Assembly: GCA_021298245.1 (NCBI GenBank)
Contig: JAJTDZ010000004.1
Span: 1-64,000 of the forward strand
Length of the DNA stretch: 64,000 bases
Reading direction: 5' to 3'
Source of the DNA: Algoriphagus sp.
Lineage (GTDB): Bacteria; Bacteroidota; Bacteroidia; Cytophagales; Cyclobacteriaceae
The first letter of the stretch is position 1. Each line of letters begins with the position of its first letter. The notes beneath the pieces are model-generated. The model had not been told where the DNA came from, ran no database searches, and saw nothing but the letters and a program-made list of their open reading frames with translations. Position numbers and translations under genes: made by a program. Positions 1 through 9,102 of the stretch are shown in pieces.

Positions 1-88
1 ACCATGACCCAGTACAACGATTGATTTCCAAAGGAATTTGGAATTGACGCTGCCACCTTATTTCTTTGTACTCGTTCAAAACACTGAT

Positions 89-188
89 TTTATAAAGAAG
101 AGGCGAGAGACTAGGCTCCCTGACCCTCTGGCAACCCTCCCCCTTGGGGAGTAAGGTGCCAAATCCTACCCGAGGCGGGAACTATAAA
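89..188 (+). promoter_or_regulatory. SAM-I (S-box) riboswitch upstream of metZ
   Basis: The leader carries the S-box core in order: AGAGG-type P1/P2 junction, a purine-rich GAGAGACT segment, CCCTGACCCTCTGGCAACC, a short C-rich/G-rich hairpin, AAGGTGCCAAATCCT, then a CCCG/GGGA hairpin. TTTATA at 89-94 pairs with TATAAA at 183-188 to close P1. The class binds S-adenosylmethionine and shuts off methionine-synthesis genes. It lies about 100 bp before a homocysteine-forming enzyme, the expected target. No run of T follows P1, so control may be at translation rather than by termination; that point is inference. Confidence 0.88.
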
Positions 189-289
189 TGGAAGATACCT
201 CTCTACCAATTTGTTGTTTCTTTACCCTTCTCTGGAAAATTTCTTTTTCTTCAGGTAGTCTTGGATAAATGCTAACTCAACACCTCACC

Positions 290-1462
290 ATGCCTCATTT
301 CGAAACCGACTCCATTCGCATCCAGCAACGCTCCAACCAACGGGAACATGCTACTGCATTGTACCTAAGTTCTAGCTTTACTTTTGAATCAGCAGAAGAG
401 GCACGAGCCATGTTTGCAGAGGAAATCCCAGGCAATATCTATTCTAGGTATTCCAATCCTAATACCGCAGAACTTATAGAAAAAGTATGTGCTGCAGAAG
501 GTACGGAGGCAGGCATTGCTACCGCCTCGGGGATGGCTGCCATGTTTGGGAGTATTGCTTCCTTACTGCAACAGGGGGACCATATCCTGGCCTCTAGGTC
601 CTTGTTTGGATCTACCCACCAGTTGCTCACACGCGTTTTTCCCAAGTGGGGTATTAGCTCTACGTACGGGGACATATCCGATTACAAAAACTGGGAGAAG
701 CTCTTGCAGCCCAATACCAAAATGCTTTTTTTAGAAACCCCCTCTAATCCAGGCTTGGAAATCATAGACTTGGAATGGGCAGGAGAATTTGCAAAAGCGC
801 ATCACTTAATTTTAGTGGTCGATAACTGTTTTGCTACCCCTTACCTGCAGCAGCCAGCCAAATGGGGGGCTCACCTGGTAACCCACAGCGCCACCAAATA
901 CATGGATGGACAGGGTCGCGTCTTAGGAGGATTGATTCTAGGAAAAAAAGAACTTATCCAGGAGGTACAATTTTTCACCCGGCATACAGGCCCCTCCCTA
1001 TCCCCGTTCAATGCCTGGATCCTTTCCAAAAGCCTGGAGACCCTAGCGCTAAGAATGGATAGACATTGTGAAAGTGCCCTCACCCTAGCTAAAACTTTGG
1101 AAGGACATCCCGAAATAGAAAGCGTGAAATATCCCTTTTTAAAATCCCATCCCCAGCACGAATTGGCTCTCAAGCAAATGAAAGCTGGAGGAGGAATTTT
1201 GACCCTAAGCCTAAAAGGAGGTCTAGCAAGAGCGAAACGCTTTATAGATCACCTTCAAATGATCTCTGTTACTCCCAATCTGGGAGACAGTCGAAGTATC
1301 GTCACCCATCCAGCTTCTACTACACATAGCAAATTGACCCAAGAGGAAAGGCAAAAAGTAGGCATTACAGATGGATTGGTTAGAATTTCTGTAGGATTAG
1401 AACATCCCGAGGATATCCTCCAAGACATACTTCAGGCAATAGAGTCTTCTACCAAAGCCTAA
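290..1462 (+). CDS. metZ: O-succinylhomoserine (or O-acetylhomoserine) sulfhydrylase, MetZ type
   Basis: PLP enzyme of the Cys/Met metabolism family that makes homocysteine from an activated homoserine and sulfide in the cytoplasm (methionine synthesis by direct sulfhydrylation). The PLP lysine is in SATKYMDGQGR (Lys203 counted from the chosen start), and the DGQGRVLGG stretch after it is typical of MetZ rather than of cystathionine gamma-synthase. About 390 residues, the normal length. An upstream in-frame ATG at 269 exists; I prefer 290 (MPHFETDSIR) because family members begin close to this point. It stands alone behind a SAM riboswitch, so it is probably repressed when SAM is plentiful. 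Cystathionine lyase/synthase activity is the main alternative. Confidence 0.9.
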   Translation: MPHFETDSIRIQQRSNQREHATALYLSSSFTFESAEEARAMFAEEIPGNIYSRYSNPNTAELIEKVCAAEGTEAGIATASGMAAMFGSIASLLQQGDHILASRSLFGSTHQLLTRVFPKWGISSTYGDISDYKNWEKLLQPNTKMLFLETPSNPGLEIIDLEWAGEFAKAHHLILVVDNCFATPYLQQPAKWGAHLVTHSATKYMDGQGRVLGGLILGKKELIQEVQFFTRHTGPSLSPFNAWILSKSLETLALRMDRHCESALTLAKTLEGHPEIESVKYPFLKSHPQHELALKQMKAGGGILTLSLKGGLARAKRFIDHLQMISVTPNLGDSRSIVTHPASTTHSKLTQEERQKVGITDGLVRISVGLEHPEDILQDILQAIESSTKA

Positions 1463-1463
1463 A

Positions 1464-3008
1464 TCATGGCTTCAGGGTATTTCTAAAGATGATAAAGGGC
1501 TTCCAACGCTCTTTAGGTGCCTGGTAGAGCTGATCAAAAGCAAATGCCCCTACCACTACATCTTGGTCTCCATCTAGGTCCAAATCCCCCTGAGTGAGGG
1601 TCAGCCAATGTCCATCTACCTGCTTATCCAGGGCAAAAGGTGTAAATGCCAAGGTCTTCGTCTGCTTAAAAAAGAGCAAATTTTGACTAGGAACTTGGTT
1701 TTTGTCTGGAAAAAAAGAAATGACAAATAGGTCCTTTTTCCCATCCTGATCAAAATCTCCAAGTTCTAATCCGCTTGCTCCATGCATGGGGTAAAACCAG
1801 GCTTCCTCAAATTCGCCCTCCGTAGTGGAAGTGAAAATATGAACGCCATGGTATTTTTTTAAGATTTGACTTTGATCTGCGTTGTCCCCATTGACCAAAA
1901 TAATTTCTTTTTTTCCATCTCCATCTACATCCTCCCAACGAAAATCGCTAGAACCAAAAGCGGGATGAAAGGCCAAAAGTTGCTTCTCCTTAAATTTACC
2001 ACCCCCCTGATTATCAAAGAGTACGAGTGCTTCCTTGGCCTGCGTCATCAAGGTCAGGATATCCAAATCTCCATCTTGGTCATAGTCAACCGCCAATGAT
2101 CTTCTAGCGCCTGGTTCACTTTTTAGAATCACTTCATTCCATTCCTTGCCTTGGCTGAGAAACAAACTCAGTTTTCCCAAATGGTTTCCAAATTGAGAGA
2201 CCGCGTAATCCCGATTCCCATCCAGGTTCCAATCCCCTACCTCCATATCCACCGGACGCATGAGTCGATCCAGTACAGGCAGATCCTTCCAGCGCTTTGT
2301 GCCCCTAGAAAAATGTGAAAGAATGCCTAATGAATCATTGGCTGGATCCATCAATCCCATGGTAAGTACGTCAAAGGAGCGATCGGAATCCCAATGCAGA
2401 TCTACCGGTGCTACAGCAGTGGGCAAGGAATCTATTATGGCAAATCCTTTCTTGGAATCCAGCCAAAACAAGGCTTTAAATCTATGTCCTACGAGTAAAT
2501 CTCCCGACTGAGGATGTATGGTCAATAGGGTAGTTAAGCTAGAGCGAACCTTAGGAAATTCAGGAACTTCCAATTTAAATCCAGGAATTCCCAATTGAGG
2601 AGCTTGTTTTGGGTCCTGGGGCAAGGGGGATTCCGGTGCATTCTCCAAGTAATAGGCTTCCAATTTCTGCCAATTCTCCCGCGTGATGTACGGGGTTTTG
2701 GAATAAATTCCTTCCGGCACCCCTTCGTCTTCAGGGAGGGTAGATCCAAAATCTTCCTCCAAGTAAAGTCCCATCCGCTTCCTCATATCAGGAAGCACCT
2801 TGGACCAGGTGGCCTTATCCAAAATATCTGGAGAAGGCATCAAGTGACATGCCGCACAGTATCCCTTGGCCAATTGTTCGCCCGAGAGATCAAGATCGGA
2901 TTGAGACAATTGGTACAGGCTGGGAGGAGGCTGCTTCCGCTCGGCTATGGGTTGGCAGGCAAAGGATAAAAACATGAATACGTGTAAGATTCCCCAATGC
3001 AGTCGCAT
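1464..3008 (-). CDS. FG-GAP/VCBS-repeat lipoprotein with an N-terminal c-type haem motif
   Basis: Predicted lipoprotein: a hydrophobic signal ends in LSFAC with Cys18 as the lipidated residue. A single haem-binding CAACH motif sits at residues 51-55 with Met-rich downstream sequence (candidate axial ligand), followed by about 350 residues of FG-GAP/VCBS repeats with calcium-loop motifs such as DYDQDGDLD, DVDGDGKKE and DLDLDGDQD, i.e. a beta-propeller. It is probably anchored in the outer membrane or faces the periplasm. It is the last gene of a leftward three-gene operon, starting 6 bp after cutC. The function is unknown; the haem could serve electron transfer or simply fold stability. Confidence 0.8.
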   Translation of the reverse strand: MRLHWGILHVFMFLSFACQPIAERKQPPPSLYQLSQSDLDLSGEQLAKGYCAACHLMPSPDILDKATWSKVLPDMRKRMGLYLEEDFGSTLPEDEGVPEGIYSKTPYITRENWQKLEAYYLENAPESPLPQDPKQAPQLGIPGFKLEVPEFPKVRSSLTTLLTIHPQSGDLLVGHRFKALFWLDSKKGFAIIDSLPTAVAPVDLHWDSDRSFDVLTMGLMDPANDSLGILSHFSRGTKRWKDLPVLDRLMRPVDMEVGDWNLDGNRDYAVSQFGNHLGKLSLFLSQGKEWNEVILKSEPGARRSLAVDYDQDGDLDILTLMTQAKEALVLFDNQGGGKFKEKQLLAFHPAFGSSDFRWEDVDGDGKKEIILVNGDNADQSQILKKYHGVHIFTSTTEGEFEEAWFYPMHGASGLELGDFDQDGKKDLFVISFFPDKNQVPSQNLLFFKQTKTLAFTPFALDKQVDGHWLTLTQGDLDLDGDQDVVVGAFAFDQLYQAPKERWKPFIIFRNTLKP

Positions 3009-3014
3009 AGTCCT

Positions 3015-3752
3015 TTACAGAAGAGATTTAAACTCAACCACAAGTTCAGGATTAATACCCAAGTGCTTGGAAAAATCTACAGGGGAAGAAGAAAAAGAAA
3101 GCTCGGGATTAATAAATTGATTTTCAGCCGCAAGCAACTGCTTGCAGGAAGCATGAATTTCCTTGAGATACCCCGTTTGCTTCAATATAGGAAGGTGTTC
3201 CGGCTTCAGCCCCCCACCTGGAAGGATTATTAGCGCCTCCTTGGCTTGCACCAAGAGGTCGGCTACAATTTCCAAGCCCTCGCTGAGGGAATTTTTTCCT
3301 CCTGAGGTAAGGATTCGTTGAAAGCCAAGCGACTTAATTTTTTTCAAGGAATCCTGTAAGTCCACCGAGGCGTCAAATGCCCTATGAAAGGTACATGGCT
3401 TGGAACCCGCAGCCCTAAGCAAGGATTCGCAAGCAGACTCTTGCACATATCCCTTGGCATCCAAAGCCCCAAACACAAATCCATCGGCACCTAAATCTGC
3501 TAGAAGTTGTATGTCTTGCTTCATGACCCACAATTCCTTGGGAGTGTAGACAAAGTCCCCTCCACGAGGTCTTATCATCACAAAGATGGGAATATCGAGT
3601 TCGCTCTTTAAAACTTTTAGCATGCCTGCACTGGGGGTTTCGCCTCCTTCCGGGAAATTGGCACACAACTCCAATCGATCTATACCTAAGTGGGCAGCAT
3701 CCAGTGCGGCTTGTACTGAAAATACCGGGGCTTCAAGAAGGATCTTACTCAT
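3015..3752 (-). CDS. cutC: CutC family protein (copper homeostasis family)
   Basis: 245 residues, the usual CutC length, with the family TIM-barrel pattern: an N-terminal LEAPVFSVQAAL strand, RLELCANFPEGGETPS, the PIFVMIRPRGGDFVY segment and TFHRAFD in the middle, RILTSGG and LPGGGLKPEH toward the end. The family was first linked to copper tolerance in E. coli, but its biochemical role is still disputed. Its start codon overlaps the stop of the glycosylasparaginase gene by four bases (ATGA), so the two are translationally coupled. Family assignment is firm, function much less so. Confidence 0.9.
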   Translation of the reverse strand: MSKILLEAPVFSVQAALDAAHLGIDRLELCANFPEGGETPSAGMLKVLKSELDIPIFVMIRPRGGDFVYTPKELWVMKQDIQLLADLGADGFVFGALDAKGYVQESACESLLRAAGSKPCTFHRAFDASVDLQDSLKKIKSLGFQRILTSGGKNSLSEGLEIVADLLVQAKEALIILPGGGLKPEHLPILKQTGYLKEIHASCKQLLAAENQFINPELSFSSSPVDFSKHLGINPELVVEFKSLL

Positions 3753-4735
3753 GGTTTAAAATGACTTCCTGCATTCATCAAGACATTGCCTGCTCCTGTG
3801 GCTTTTGCAAAGGTAAATCCAGGGTGTACGGCAAATGCACCCACTTCTCCATCCGTGTTCATGGCCAAAAAACCAGCTTGAATATCTTCAATATGTTTGT
3901 TTTTTGCCACCAATCTTCTTACCGCTTCTTCACAGGCTTCTTGAGGACTTCTCCCTTGACGCATCAATTCTACAATAAGAAAACTTCCACAGATCCGAAT
4001 GATGGACTCTCCCAAACCGGTTGCTGTGGCAGCACCTACCTCATCGTCAACAAATAGCCCAGCACCAATGATAGGGCTATCGCCTATCCTACCGTGCATC
4101 TTGTAAGCCAAGCCACTGGTAGTACAGCTTCCCGCCAATTTTCCTGAGGCATCCAATCCAATCATTCCGATGGTATCGTGATTTTCGATATTGATAATCG
4201 GCTTGTATTGGCTAGTCACCTTCCATTTATCGTATTCCACCTGTGCTTTGGGACTTAACTTTTCTTTTTCCATCGGGAAGCCTTGTGCAATGGCAAACTG
4301 ACGCGCACCCTCACCCGCAAGCATTACGTGAGGAGTCTTCTCCATCACTGCTCTGGCTAGCGAAATGGGATGCTTGACCTGTCGGACAAAGGCTACCGAA
4401 CCACAAGACCCATCACCACACATGATGGAGGCATCTAAGGTGGTGATCCCTTCCCGATCTGGAAGCCCTTGCAAGCCTACAGAAAGATTTTCCATGTCCA
4501 ATTCTGTTGTTCTGACCCCTGCTTCGACGGCGTCTAAGATACTCCCCGTATTTTTCAATTTTTCCCAAGCATTGGCATTGGCAGGAATTCCATGATCCCA
4601 GGTGGAAAGGATCAAAGGCTTTTCTGTCTTCCTAGTCCGGCTAGGACCTGCCATCGCCTCTAAGGAAGCCATGCCAGGTAAAATTAGGGCAGTTCCGAGC
4701 AAAGATTGCTTAATAAACTTTCTTCTATGGGACAT
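3749..4735 (-). CDS. N4-(beta-N-acetylglucosaminyl)-L-asparaginase (glycosylasparaginase)
   Basis: Ntn-hydrolase that cleaves the GlcNAc-asparagine bond left after glycoprotein breakdown. The autocleavage site is HDT-IGM, with Thr188 as the predicted nucleophile that becomes the new N-terminus of the beta chain. Other family segments are CGDGSCGSVAFV, HGRIGDSPIIGAG (substrate loop) and AATATGLGE. The N-terminus has RRKFIK followed by a hydrophobic stretch ending in AMA, a Tat-like export signal, so the enzyme is probably periplasmic. First gene of the asparaginase-cutC-FG-GAP operon; 85 bp separate its start from the divergent creatininase-family gene. Confidence 0.92.
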   Translation of the reverse strand: MSHRRKFIKQSLLGTALILPGMASLEAMAGPSRTRKTEKPLILSTWDHGIPANANAWEKLKNTGSILDAVEAGVRTTELDMENLSVGLQGLPDREGITTLDASIMCGDGSCGSVAFVRQVKHPISLARAVMEKTPHVMLAGEGARQFAIAQGFPMEKEKLSPKAQVEYDKWKVTSQYKPIINIENHDTIGMIGLDASGKLAGSCTTSGLAYKMHGRIGDSPIIGAGLFVDDEVGAATATGLGESIIRICGSFLIVELMRQGRSPQEACEEAVRRLVAKNKHIEDIQAGFLAMNTDGEVGAFAVHPGFTFAKATGAGNVLMNAGSHFKP

Positions 4736-4820
4736 GGATTGTATTTTAGATTCAAGGAGTCAAATTATACATTTTGCGTCAAATAATCCCTTCTTTCATC
4801 TAAATACTCCAAACAAATCC

Positions 4821-5582
4821 ATGCGACCATACCTGTTGAGAGAGGCAAGTTGGAAATCATTAAAAACCTTCCGCTACGACCTTGCTATTTTACCCTGGGG
4901 TGCTACTGAAGCACACAATTACCACCTTCCCTACGGTACGGACTGCTACGAAGCAGATGCGATAGCCCAGGAAGGAGCTAGAAAGGCTTGGGAAAGGGGA
5001 AACAAAGTAGTGGTCCTTCCTTGCGTCCCTTTTGGCGTAAATACGGGTCAATCCAATATCTACCTAGACATCAATCTCAATCCAAGCACGCAATTGATTA
5101 TCCTTCAGGACATCATCACCGTACTGGAAAGACAGGGTCTAAAGAAATTATTGATTTTGAATAGTCATGGGGGCAATAATTTTCAACCCATGCTGCGCGA
5201 ACTCGGATTGAAGTTCCCCTCCATGTTGCTTTTCACCTGCAATTGGTTTCAGGCTCTGGATAAAAGCAAGTACTTTGAAGAAGGGGGAGATCATGCCGAC
5301 GAAATGGAAACTTCCCTGATTCAATACCTTCACCCCGAGCTGGTTGCCCCCTTGACCGAGGCAGGAGAAGGAAAAGAAAAAAAATCAGTTATCCGAGGCA
5401 TTCGGGAAAAATGGGCCTGGGCAGAACGAAAATGGTCAGAGGTGACCGAAGACACGGGCATTGGAAATCCAAAAAAATCCTCTCCCGAAAAAGGAAAGCG
5501 GTATTTTGAGGACGTCACCGAGAAGGTGGCCGAACTGATGGAAGATATTTGTCAGGCGAGGCCTGGAGCACTCTATCGCTGA
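4821..5582 (+). CDS. Creatininase family amidohydrolase
   Basis: 253-residue cytoplasmic metal-dependent amidohydrolase fold. The metal-site motifs are visible: GATEAHNYHLPYGTD near residue 27, NSHGGN in the middle and GGDHADEMETS (family Glu) near residue 155. The start at 4821 gives the normal family N-terminus (MRPYLLREASW); the open frame extends upstream but that part overlaps the divergent gene. Members hydrolyse creatinine or related cyclic amides, or act in riboflavin/F420 and mycofactocin pathways, so the substrate is unknown. Its stop codon ends at 5582 and the convergent FG-GAP gene ends at 5583, leaving no spacer. Confidence 0.88.
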   Translation: MRPYLLREASWKSLKTFRYDLAILPWGATEAHNYHLPYGTDCYEADAIAQEGARKAWERGNKVVVLPCVPFGVNTGQSNIYLDINLNPSTQLIILQDIITVLERQGLKKLLILNSHGGNNFQPMLRELGLKFPSMLLFTCNWFQALDKSKYFEEGGDHADEMETSLIQYLHPELVAPLTEAGEGKEKKSVIRGIREKWAWAERKWSEVTEDTGIGNPKKSSPEKGKRYFEDVTEKVAELMEDICQARPGALYR

Positions 5583-8500
5583 TCAATTCTTTCTACCGTC
5601 TGCAAAGTTTAGCACCACAGCCATAGCTTCGACAGGAGGTAAAAGGTTACGAAGATTGGAATTTTTTCCAGCGAAGGCTAACAATTTAGAACGGTTTTGG
5701 GAGGCCATATACAACATCGACCCATTGGCAGCACTCATCTTGACCAAGGCCTTGGCATCTCCTGGCACCATGAATCCGCTTGCTCTGCCTGGCATGTATT
5801 TCAATTCACCTTTCCCGTTGCCCAAAAGGATCCAACCTATAGAAGCATCTAATCGGCCAATGAAAACTTCATTTCCATAATCGTTACCTACCATCATCAG
5901 ATCAGTATAGCCATCTCCATTAAAATCATCCGCAACAATACCATTCATCGGAGCCAGCTGTGCTTGTATTGGTAATTCGTGAATAGAAAACTTCCCACCA
6001 CCAAGGTTTTCTACCCAAACCGAACGATCCAAAGTTCCTGTAAAAACTTGGGCATCCTTTTTTTCCTCTTCGGTAAAAAAGGTCTGCTCGGTACTCTTGG
6101 CAAAATACTTGTAGCGATCAAATTTTCGTCTAAACATAGGACTTTGGCCAATCAAATCGTCCCAGAAATGACTTGGAAAAGCCTGGTATTCCCCTCCAAT
6201 TTTTTCCTTGTAGTAGGCAAAAGAAATGGGATCCACCGAACCATTCGCATCAAAATCTTTGGCATAGACCTTTACTGGCCGATCCGCAGAGGGATGATAG
6301 GCATTATTAGCCCCTAGATTTCCTACAACCCAATCTGAATCTCCATCTTGATCCAGGTCAGCGCTGGCTATAGAATTCCACCAACCGGTATATGATTCCA
6401 ATCCAGTCTCTTTGGCTAGCTGGAAAGCAGTACCCGTGTTGAGCAGCACGGTAATCGGCATCAATTCCCCTACTACCACCAAATCTACTTTTCCATCGGC
6501 ATTGACATCAGAGAAAAGCGCATCGGTAATCATGCCTATTTTTTCTAATCCTGGAAGCCAGGTAGAGGTAGCATCCACCAAGGTTCCTCCTTGATTTTTC
6601 AAAAGGAAGCTTCTTTCTGCTAAAGGATATTGACCTATAGGACTTCTCCCCCCTACCAATAGGTCCATCCATCCATCTCCATCTATGTCTGCACCGCGCA
6701 CCACGCTGCCGTTTGCTAGAGGAAGACTAGATCTTTTATCCAGAGTAAAATTACCCTTCCCATCGTTAAGGTAGAGCCTGTCCTGGTATTCTGGGGCATT
6801 GGGAACAAACTCAGCACTGCCCGAAACCAAATACATGTCTAGATCTCGGTCTTGATCCAAATCAAAAAGGAGAATACCCGTGATTTCTTCTCGAATAGAC
6901 TCCTTGGGGAGCAATTCTTTCTTGGCAAAACTTCCATCTTGGTTTTGGCTATACCACACCGGAGCATAGCCTGCAGAAGATCCTATCACGACATCTTCTC
7001 TGCCGTCTCCATTCAGGTCACCAACTGCCAAGGCAGGCCCATATTGAGAAAGTTTGTGTGGAAGAGTACGCTGTACGTTAAAATCAATTTTGTCGTCTTC
7101 TTGATGTAGGTAATCTATCCCCAAGGCTGTAGAGACCTCGGTCAGCAATTGATTTGCTTCTCCTAGGTTTCTCACTGCTACGGAAGCAGTGCCAGGAGAC
7201 GCTGTAGCATAATCCACTTCGATGACTTGGTTGGACCCAACATCCGTTAAGCGGTTGACCTTTCCATCTGGCCACATGACTAGTACTTCTTCCACTACCT
7301 TGCTGGAATCTACGCCAAAATGAATAATCGGCTCTGTGGAAGACATGTATCCCCTTACCACCTGCATTTCTTGATAGCCCAATTGGTCTTGGTTATAGGT
7401 GATCCAAACCTTAGCTCCAAGACCATCAGGATTCTTTTTTTGACCTTTAAGTTTTACTCTGAGGTAATTGGGCTTTTCTTTTTTCTCGTTGAGCTTGTTT
7501 TCAAAAACAAAGGCTGGATCATTGATATTGTTGACTACATAATCCAAATCTCCATCAAGGTCTAAATCGACTAAAACGGCACCATTGGAAAAAGAAGGCT
7601 GATTTAGTCCCCAAGTCTCTCCTACGTCTTCAAAGGCTAATTCTCCCACCTGCTTGTACGCGTAATTTGGAATTTTCACAATGGGTATAGAATCTAGCAA
7701 TTGCCTTACCGAAGCAATATTGCCTACATCCGCTCTATAATTGGCAAAATCCTTATCGGTGATATCTCTTGGGAACCCATTGGTGATCAATACATCTCGC
7801 ATCCCATCGTTGTCAACATCAGCCATTAATGGAGCCCAACTCCAGTCGGTTTGGTAAACTCCCGAAAGCATTCCCACTTCGCTGAATGGAATCCCTGGAC
7901 CATTATTGATGTGCAACATGTTTCGAACGTATTGGTATTCGTAGCCAAACTGTTCGTTGTTGATATAGGTCTGGTAAACGTTTTTCCCAATGGTAGTCTT
8001 CTTTCTATAGCTATCCTCTCCTAGCATGTCGATGGTGATCAGGTCAGGCAAGCCATCGTTGGTAAGGTCCGCCATGTCAGAGCCCATGGAAAATTGGCTT
8101 TGGTGTCGAAGGACTTCCTTGGTTTTATTGGAAAAGGTACCGTTTTGATTATTGATATATAGGATATCGTTGGTAATGTAGTCGTTGCTGACATGGATGT
8201 CAGGCCATCCATCGTTGTTTACATCCCCAATGGCAAGTCCCAAACCAAATCCCTCGTAGGTTATCCCTGCTTCTAAGGTTACATTGGTAAAGGTACCATC
8301 CCCGTTGTTTTTATAAAAGGAATCGTTGTTGATGGCAGATCCATCGGTAATTTTCTCCTTGAAATTGGTGGGTTTAATGGCCAATTGCTCATTATTCAAT
8401 ACGTAAAGATCCAAGTCTCCATCCAAATCATAATCCAAAAAAGCCGCTCCCATGGAATTGCCCGGATCGGCAATGCCGTACTGGCTGCCCATCTCTTTAA

Positions 8501-8972
8501 ATCGAAGTACGCCTTGGGCATCCTTGCCTTGATTCACAAAAAGCAAGTTATTTCTCTCACCAGGGCCCTTTTTCATGGCAGTAGCCACGTACAGGTCAGG
8601 CCATCCGTCTTCGTTGATATCTACCACTACCGTCCCCGTACACCACTTATCGAATGCCATGATTCCGGCATCTTCAGATACATCTCGGAAAGTAAACTTC
8701 CCTTGATTCAGGTAAAGACGGTTGGGTACTTGATTTCCCGTAAAAAATAAATCGGGTAATCCATCCCGGTCAAAATCAGCAGTTGCTACTCCCCCTCCAT
8801 TAAATATGTATTCGTCGGTAAGGATATTGAAGCTATCCGATTCGATGATTTCATTGTTGAACTCAATGCCCGTTTCCTCCGGGGACTTGAGTTCAAAAAG
8901 CGAATCCTTTTGTTGACAAGCAATAAAACATAGGACAACAAATACGTTGGGGAGAAAGGGAATCTTACTCAT
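5583..8972 (-). CDS. Large FG-GAP/VCBS and UnbV (ASPIC) repeat lipoprotein, CRTAC1-like
   Basis: 1129-residue surface lipoprotein: signal ending in CFIAC, lipidated Cys19. Many calcium-loop repeats (DFDRDGLPD, DINEDGWPD, DYDLDGDLD, DLDLDGDLD, DLNGDGRED, DINADGK-type) form two propeller blocks, residues about 55-490 and 640-1080. Between them lies an ASPIC/UnbV domain (PDGLGAKVWI... HFGVDSS ... VMWPDG). In Bacteroidota such proteins commonly follow SusC/SusD pairs and probably bind glycans. Here a strong terminator lies between susD and this gene, so it is either expressed at a lower level by read-through or has its own promoter in 8973-9047; no clear TAnnTTTG box is visible there. Confidence 0.88.
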   Translation of the reverse strand: MSKIPFLPNVFVVLCFIACQQKDSLFELKSPEETGIEFNNEIIESDSFNILTDEYIFNGGGVATADFDRDGLPDLFFTGNQVPNRLYLNQGKFTFRDVSEDAGIMAFDKWCTGTVVVDINEDGWPDLYVATAMKKGPGERNNLLFVNQGKDAQGVLRFKEMGSQYGIADPGNSMGAAFLDYDLDGDLDLYVLNNEQLAIKPTNFKEKITDGSAINNDSFYKNNGDGTFTNVTLEAGITYEGFGLGLAIGDVNNDGWPDIHVSNDYITNDILYINNQNGTFSNKTKEVLRHQSQFSMGSDMADLTNDGLPDLITIDMLGEDSYRKKTTIGKNVYQTYINNEQFGYEYQYVRNMLHINNGPGIPFSEVGMLSGVYQTDWSWAPLMADVDNDGMRDVLITNGFPRDITDKDFANYRADVGNIASVRQLLDSIPIVKIPNYAYKQVGELAFEDVGETWGLNQPSFSNGAVLVDLDLDGDLDYVVNNINDPAFVFENKLNEKKEKPNYLRVKLKGQKKNPDGLGAKVWITYNQDQLGYQEMQVVRGYMSSTEPIIHFGVDSSKVVEEVLVMWPDGKVNRLTDVGSNQVIEVDYATASPGTASVAVRNLGEANQLLTEVSTALGIDYLHQEDDKIDFNVQRTLPHKLSQYGPALAVGDLNGDGREDVVIGSSAGYAPVWYSQNQDGSFAKKELLPKESIREEITGILLFDLDQDRDLDMYLVSGSAEFVPNAPEYQDRLYLNDGKGNFTLDKRSSLPLANGSVVRGADIDGDGWMDLLVGGRSPIGQYPLAERSFLLKNQGGTLVDATSTWLPGLEKIGMITDALFSDVNADGKVDLVVVGELMPITVLLNTGTAFQLAKETGLESYTGWWNSIASADLDQDGDSDWVVGNLGANNAYHPSADRPVKVYAKDFDANGSVDPISFAYYKEKIGGEYQAFPSHFWDDLIGQSPMFRRKFDRYKYFAKSTEQTFFTEEEKKDAQVFTGTLDRSVWVENLGGGKFSIHELPIQAQLAPMNGIVADDFNGDGYTDLMMVGNDYGNEVFIGRLDASIGWILLGNGKGELKYMPGRASGFMVPGDAKALVKMSAANGSMLYMASQNRSKLLAFAGKNSNLRNLLPPVEAMAVVLNFADGRKN

Positions 8973-9047
8973 CTGAATGAAGCTTCGGGATTAGAGTAGA
9001 AAAATAACATATTCCGTCATGGAAAAAAATAGAGTACCGTAGGGAGC

Positions 9048-9081
9048 AAAAAAAAAGAGGAGGTCCGAAAACCTCCTCTTT
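9048..9081 (-). terminator. Strong intrinsic terminator after susD
   Basis: Perfect 11-bp stem (AAAGAGGAGGT / ACCTCCTCTTT) with a 6-base loop. Read leftward it is followed by a run of nine T. It lies 21 bp past the susD stop and in front of the downstream FG-GAP lipoprotein gene. Confidence 0.9.
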
Positions 9082-9102
9082 AAACTTTATAACTAAGTAA
9101 GC

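Noticed and set aside
4602-4820. Upstream extension of the creatininase gene to 4602
   Set aside because: The first 73 residues overlap the divergent glycosylasparaginase N-terminus and do not resemble the family.
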